Positions 60,201 through 64,000 of a stretch of 64,000 bases of DNA are shown piece by piece. Origin of the DNA: JANQEU01 sp965242805. Lineage in GTDB: Bacteria; Bacteroidota; Bacteroidia; Cytophagales; Cyclobacteriaceae. Every line of letters starts with the position of its first letter. Position 1 is the stretch's first letter. The notes below the pieces were generated by a model, which was not told the DNA's origin, ran no database searches, and was given only the letters and a program-made list of their open reading frames with translations. Location: contig CBDETD010000002.1 of NCBI GenBank assembly GCA_965242805.1, positions 62,001-126,000 on the forward strand. The letters run 5' to 3'. Position numbers and translations under genes: made by a program.

Positions 60201-62174
60201 ATGATCATGTTAAGGAATGCGTTTATTGCCCTGATGGCTTTAGGTCATTTTAGCGGGAACTGCGAGGTGAGAGTTCACAAGATCTTCGGTGATAACATGG
60301 TCTTGCAGCGTGATACGGCCAATAAAGTTTGGGGTTGGACAGATCCAGGTGAAGAAATTGTCGTATCCATTGGTGACAAGACTTTAAAGGTCACAGCTTC
60401 TGAGAACGGAGCATGGGAAGTAATTGCACCACCTTTCCAGGCAGGAGGTCCCTACAACCTCACAATACAAGGAGGTGACAATACCATAACATTCAAGAAT
60501 GTCGTATTTGGGGAAGTCTGGTTATGCGGGGGACAATCCAATATGCAGTTTACATTGAGGATGCTCGGAAAGGACATTGCCAGTATCGATGATATAAATA
60601 ATCCCCTGATCCGTCAGTTTCGAAATGAATTGGATGTTGATTATTTGCCTAAGCATGATCTAAAGGGTGGATATTGGGTAGAAGCAAGTAATGAGACAGT
60701 TCCAGACTTCTCAGCAACAGCCTACTATTTCGGAAAGGTATTGTATGATAGCCTGAAAGTACCTATTGGCCTGATCAATACCAATCTGGGTGCCACCACT
60801 ATTGAAACCTGGATGAGCGGAAATGCCCTGAAAAAGTTTCCGCAGTTCGAAGACCTTGTGAACATTATCAGCACCCGGAACAAGAATTTTGTTCAAATGA
60901 ATCAGGATCTGGCAAAATTTCGAGAAACGTGGGATCGAGATCATTATTTGGTGGGACCAGGATTTCGGGAGGAATGGTACAATGCTAACTATGATGATAG
61001 TGATTGGGCGACTATGACCGTGCCTAATTTCTGGGAATATGAGGGTCTTGACCATGATGGAGCTGTCTGGTTTCGAAAAGAGTTTGATCTTCCGGAAGGA
61101 TTTGCTGGGGATAGTCTATCCATCCATCTCAACCAGATCGATGACTATGATATCACATGGGTGAACGGAGTGAAAGTGGGCGAAAGTTTTGGTAACCGTA
61201 ATTTCCGAAACTACAAAGTTTCAAGTGCAGTTCTAAAACCGGAAGGCAATTCCCTTGTAGTCAGAGTATTTGATATTGGTGGCTTGGGCGGCTTTCACAC
61301 CGCAGCATTTTGGGGGAATCCCATCCTGGTTGGAGAGTGGAAGTATCGGAAAGGACTCGAAATCGATAAGGTCACATTTCCGAAACCTGATGTTCCAAAT
61401 GGAAGCATATTCAGTTACCCAACCTTGTTATTCAATGGAAATATAGCCCCAATCTCCAACTATTCAATCAAGGGTGCTATTTGGTATCAGGGAGAATCCA
61501 ATGTCTTCAGAGCTGAGGAATACAGGACACTTTTACCTACACTAGTTCAGGACTGGAGGGGCCATTGGGGATATAATTTTCCTTTCCTGGTAGTACAACT
61601 TGCTAATCACCATAAAGAACTGGAAGAACCCGGTGAAAGCACATGGGCCGAGCTACGGGAAGCTCAGTACCAGTCGTTGGGGAATGTTGCAACACATGTT
61701 GCGGTTACCATAGATATTGGCGATGCTGATGATATTCATCCGAAAAACAAAGAGGACGTTGGTTACCGATTAGCCTTAGGAGCATTGAAACAATGTTACG
61801 AGAAAGAACTCGTGTCTTCTAGTCCAACTTATCGTTCGATGTCTATCCGCGGAAGTGAAGTGACCTTGGAATTTGCCAATGTAGGAACAGGATTGAAGAC
61901 AAATGATAAATACGGATACTTGAGCGGATTTCAAATTGCCGGAAAGGATAGGAAATTCTACTGGGCTAAAGCAAGACTCGAAGAGGGCAACCGTATCGTT
62001 GTATCAAGTCATGCGGTTGAAATGCCTACTGCCGTCCGTTATGCCTGGTCTGATAATCCTGGTAAGCTCAACGTATATAGTAAGGAGGGATTACCATTGG
62101 CCCCTTTCCGTACAGATGATTGGCAGCTGAGTACTGAAGGACAGGTCTATGATGACACTCCCCATCAGTTTTAG
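60201..62174 (+). CDS. Sialate O-acetylesterase with inserted beta-sandwich
   Basis: A 657-residue exported SGNH/SASA-family carbohydrate acetylesterase. The catalytic Ser is Ser113 in CGGQSNMQF, the second block GAIWYQGESN is intact, and the Asp/His pair is Asp511 and His513 in DDIHPKN. Between the blocks, at about 235-400, lies a GH2-like jelly-roll (GFREEWYNANYDDSDWATMTVPNFWEYEGL and FRKEFDLP), the usual architecture in Bacteroidota. The N-terminal leader (MIMLRNAFIALMALGHFSGN) looks like a signal peptide. It should remove acetyl groups from a glycan before hydrolysis and fits the neighbouring glycosidase operon. Confidence 0.92.
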   Translation: MIMLRNAFIALMALGHFSGNCEVRVHKIFGDNMVLQRDTANKVWGWTDPGEEIVVSIGDKTLKVTASENGAWEVIAPPFQAGGPYNLTIQGGDNTITFKNVVFGEVWLCGGQSNMQFTLRMLGKDIASIDDINNPLIRQFRNELDVDYLPKHDLKGGYWVEASNETVPDFSATAYYFGKVLYDSLKVPIGLINTNLGATTIETWMSGNALKKFPQFEDLVNIISTRNKNFVQMNQDLAKFRETWDRDHYLVGPGFREEWYNANYDDSDWATMTVPNFWEYEGLDHDGAVWFRKEFDLPEGFAGDSLSIHLNQIDDYDITWVNGVKVGESFGNRNFRNYKVSSAVLKPEGNSLVVRVFDIGGLGGFHTAAFWGNPILVGEWKYRKGLEIDKVTFPKPDVPNGSIFSYPTLLFNGNIAPISNYSIKGAIWYQGESNVFRAEEYRTLLPTLVQDWRGHWGYNFPFLVVQLANHHKELEEPGESTWAELREAQYQSLGNVATHVAVTIDIGDADDIHPKNKEDVGYRLALGALKQCYEKELVSSSPTYRSMSIRGSEVTLEFANVGTGLKTNDKYGYLSGFQIAGKDRKFYWAKARLEEGNRIVVSSHAVEMPTAVRYAWSDNPGKLNVYSKEGLPLAPFRTDDWQLSTEGQVYDDTPHQF

Positions 62175-62323
62175 TAGAATCCATACTGCATTTCTTCCCT
62201 AATTACTTGTAAACCTCCAGCCATCCTTCAGTCATTTAGAGCGAAGTAATCCTACACATGAGGTTCAATGACAGCTTGATCAAATCCCAGCTTGGAATTC
62301 TATTCTAATCCTAGTAACTTAGT

Positions 62324-62345
62324 TATGTTCATATGTATGAACATA
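62324..62345. promoter_or_regulatory. 22-bp operator-like palindrome upstream of gntR-type gene
   Basis: TATGTTCATA (62324-62333) and TATGAACATA (62336-62345) are perfect 10-base inverted arms around TG. The site ends seven bases before the regulator's ATG at 62353, a position that would block transcription or translation initiation, as expected for autorepression. Confidence 0.7.
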
Positions 62346-62352
62346 GTTCAAA

Positions 62353-63084
62353 ATGAAATTTAAAATAGACCATACAAGTCCCATTCCGCTGCACTTGCAG
62401 GTAGAGCAATTACTAAGGGAGTTGATCAAAGAACCTGATTATCAACAGGGAAAGCTGTTACCAAAGGAAGTGGAATTAGCAAAAATGCTAGGCATCTCCA
62501 GGAATACCGTCCGACAGGCTACAAACAAGCTTTCAAACGAAAACCTCTTGGTTAGAAAAAAGGGTATCGGCACTAGGGTGGCCTCCAATAAGGTTACTAC
62601 ACGATTGTCAGATTGGTACAGCTTTAGTGACGAAATGCACGAACGTGGTATCAACATGATCAATTATGAGATCAATACCTCCTGGGAAAAAGCAACAGAT
62701 GAGATAGCGAATGCATTGGAATTGGCAACAGGAGAAGAAGTCTTAAAATTGGAAAGAGTGAGGGGTTCCGAGGATGGTCCGACAGTATATTTTGTATCCT
62801 ATTTTCATCCCAGAGTGGGTTTGACTGGCGAGGAAGATTTTACCAGACACCTTTATGAGATCCTCGAAAACGAACATTCTACTATTCCCACGATCTCAAA
62901 GGAAGAAATAAGGGCTATTCTTGCTGAAGATGTGGTTTGCGGGAAGTTATCAGTGGAGCAAGGGAGTCCCATTTTGTTAAGGACTCGAAGAGTTTTAGAT
63001 CCGGGAAGTCGCCCAATTGAATACAATCTTGGATTTTACAGGGCAGAAAAATTCACCTATTCCATAGACATCGAGCGAAAATGA
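62353..63084 (+). CDS. GntR-family regulator with UTRA domain
   Basis: A 243-residue HutC/FarR-subfamily GntR regulator. The winged-helix domain spans about 10-75 (PLHLQVEQLLRELI, LAKMLGISRNTVRQATNKLSNENLL, RKKGIGTRVA), and the UTRA effector domain spans about 95-240 (ERVRGSEDGPTVYFVSYFHPRVG, then LRTRRVLDPGSRPIEYNLGFYRAEKFTYSI). UTRA domains usually bind sugars, sugar phosphates or sugar acids, so the ligand is probably an intermediate of the local pathway. The stop overlaps the sigma-factor start as ATGA, an unusual coupling. Confidence 0.93.
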   Translation: MKFKIDHTSPIPLHLQVEQLLRELIKEPDYQQGKLLPKEVELAKMLGISRNTVRQATNKLSNENLLVRKKGIGTRVASNKVTTRLSDWYSFSDEMHERGINMINYEINTSWEKATDEIANALELATGEEVLKLERVRGSEDGPTVYFVSYFHPRVGLTGEEDFTRHLYEILENEHSTIPTISKEEIRAILAEDVVCGKLSVEQGSPILLRTRRVLDPGSRPIEYNLGFYRAEKFTYSIDIERK

Positions 63085-63647
63085 CATCAACGACCTTGAC
63101 TCAAGCAAATGATGTAACAGGCCTGATTTCGGGGTGCAGAAACTCCTTTGAAAGAATATACCTGTGCTATAGGGATAGGGTGTTCTTCTATGTGCTGAAA
63201 CTTACCAAATCGGAAGATATGGCTCAGGAGATTGTTCAGGACGTATTTCTGAAGGTATGGATTAATCGAGAGAAGGTAGATCCGTCCTATAATTTTTCTT
63301 CATTCATTTTTAAGGTAGCTCATAATCATTCCATAAATATCTTGAAACGAGCGACTTATGAGAAAATAGCTAAAGAAAGGATTTCGAAAATTTCTGCGAA
63401 TCAAATCACGAACACCGAGGACAATGTGGTGTTCAATGAATATATGGCAATAATGGACCGGGCAGTGGGGGAATTACCTCCCCGACGTAAAAGCATTTTT
63501 GAAATGAGTCGGAACAAAGGAATCAGTCACGATGAGATAGCAGGCATCATGGGGATTTCAAAGAACACTGTTAAAAGTCAGCTTGTCAAAGCCACAAAAT
63601 TCATTAAAAACTATTTCGCATTGAACGCCGGAATGTCATTGCAGTGA
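63081..63647 (+). CDS. ECF RNA polymerase sigma factor
   Basis: A 188-residue ECF sigma factor of the Bacteroidota FecI-like type. Region 2 is at about 20-85 (FERIYLCYRDRVFFYVLKLTKSEDMAQEIVQDVFLKVW) and region 4 at about 125-180 (RAVGELPPRRKSIFEMSRNKGISHDEIAGIMGISKNTVKSQLVKATKFIK). It overlaps gntR by four bases. The usual FecR-type anti-sigma gene is absent between it and the SusC gene that follows 127 bases later, so activity may be set by co-transcription with gntR rather than by an anti-sigma switch in cis. Confidence 0.93.
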   Translation: MTSTTLTQANDVTGLISGCRNSFERIYLCYRDRVFFYVLKLTKSEDMAQEIVQDVFLKVWINREKVDPSYNFSSFIFKVAHNHSINILKRATYEKIAKERISKISANQITNTEDNVVFNEYMAIMDRAVGELPPRRKSIFEMSRNKGISHDEIAGIMGISKNTVKSQLVKATKFIKNYFALNAGMSLQ

Positions 63648-63773
63648 GGAATGACTTTGAATAATAGCATTTCCAGTAATCCTAATAATTACCTAATTTG
63701 TATGATAAACACTTGAACCTGTGGTCAAGTGACCTCGGTTCTCCTTTCATAAAAACAAGCTAACATCCAGAAA

Positions 63774-64000
63774 ATGATCCTCAGGAATACGCTCAAGATC
63801 TTAATCTCATTCGTTGTATTCACCTATTCCAATCTGGCTTTTTCGCAAAATGTTGTAACGGGAAGGATCACTTCCGCAGAGGATGGCCAGGGACTTCCCG
63901 GGGTGACGATAGCCATAAAAGGAACCACTTCCGGAACTATATCCGGAGCCGATGGTGAATACAGGTTAACAGCTTCTTCCGATGACATTCTGATCATAAG
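63774..64000 (+). CDS. SusC/RagA TonB-linked receptor, 5' end only
   Basis: The first 75 codons of a SusC-type outer-membrane receptor that imports glycan oligomers with TonB energy; the rest is beyond the window. A signal peptide (MILRNTLKILISFVVFTYSN to LAFSQ) precedes the CarboxypepD_reg-like domain NVVTGRITSAEDGQGLPGVT, ending in GTISGADGEYRLT. The absence of an STN secretin-like N-terminal segment fits a receptor not directly paired to a FecR/FecI transducer. Confidence 0.9.
   Translation, partial: MILRNTLKILISFVVFTYSNLAFSQNVVTGRITSAEDGQGLPGVTIAIKGTTSGTISGADGEYRLTASSDDILII

Noticed and set aside
63690..63773. SusC promoter
   Set aside because: TAATTTG at 63694-63700 is close to a -7 box but no TTTG lies at the right distance upstream, so I did not list it as a feature.
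1..64000. tRNA, rRNA, CRISPR arrays, insertion sequences or prophage
   Set aside because: No cloverleaf with a plausible anticodon arm, no regularly spaced repeats, and no transposase, integrase or phage structural genes were found by reading.

Overview
The window looks like a chromosomal piece of a marine-type Bacteroidota, most likely order Cytophagales. The supporting evidence is a SusC/RagA TonB-dependent receptor start preceded by an ECF sigma factor, a two-component propeller histidine kinase, FG-GAP/UnbV and VCBS surface proteins, many signal peptides ending in -AQ or a lipobox Cys, DUF4185/DUF2490/DUF481/DUF4386 families, weak Shine-Dalgarno sequences and moderate-to-low GC. I see no phage genes, transposases, CRISPR arrays, rRNA or tRNA. 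The genus is an inference I cannot settle.

Region 1 (1-12.4 kb) is almost entirely plus strand. After a GNAT acetyltransferase, a membrane acyltransferase and an outer-membrane barrel comes a tight gene group at 3.05-9.0 kb. It encodes an unknown 104-residue protein, a ketopantoate-reductase-like domain fused to an L-2-amino-thiazoline-4-carboxylate-hydrolase-like domain, two FrsA-type alpha/beta hydrolases, an NmrA-like reductase and a small YdhR-like protein. A membrane protein, a second NmrA-like protein, a DUF4386 protein and a lipoprotein serine hydrolase follow. I could not match the group to a known pathway.

Region 2 (12.4-31.3 kb) is mostly minus strand and mostly housekeeping or accessory: a membrane nucleotide cyclase, Tex, a glutamate/dicarboxylate-type symporter with altered signature motifs, two metallo-beta-lactamase-fold hydrolases, deoC, a GH16 glycanase, an aminotransferase, an orphan DNA methyltransferase and small stress-type proteins. 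Three copies of a 120-140-base inverted-repeat element lie directly behind genes here.

Region 3 (31.3-48.9 kb) is a mosaic of signalling and small accessory genes: an 1127-residue propeller histidine kinase, a membrane-anchored TPR protein, a metallophosphatase, a membrane AraC regulator, several GNATs and a zinc-ribbon/CDF metal pair. A YARHG sensor gene here is frameshifted near its 3' end. Two diverged copies of a ~90-base repeat sit the same distance upstream of two minus-strand genes, a cassette-like arrangement.

Region 4 (48.9-64 kb) is a carbohydrate locus. It holds an SDR-ROK-Gfo/Idh operon, a divergent mannonate-dehydratase-like gene coupled to a cytosolic solute-binding-protein-like gene, two tandem six-hairpin-type lipoproteins, a DUF4185 protein, a divergent sialate O-acetylesterase, a GntR/UTRA regulator overlapping an ECF sigma gene, and the start of a SusC gene that runs off the window. 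Near-perfect palindromes lie in the promoters of gntR and of the DUF4185/esterase pair. The gene set suggests surface attack on an acetylated, uronate-containing glycan and cytoplasmic handling of the sugar acid; the substrate is inference.
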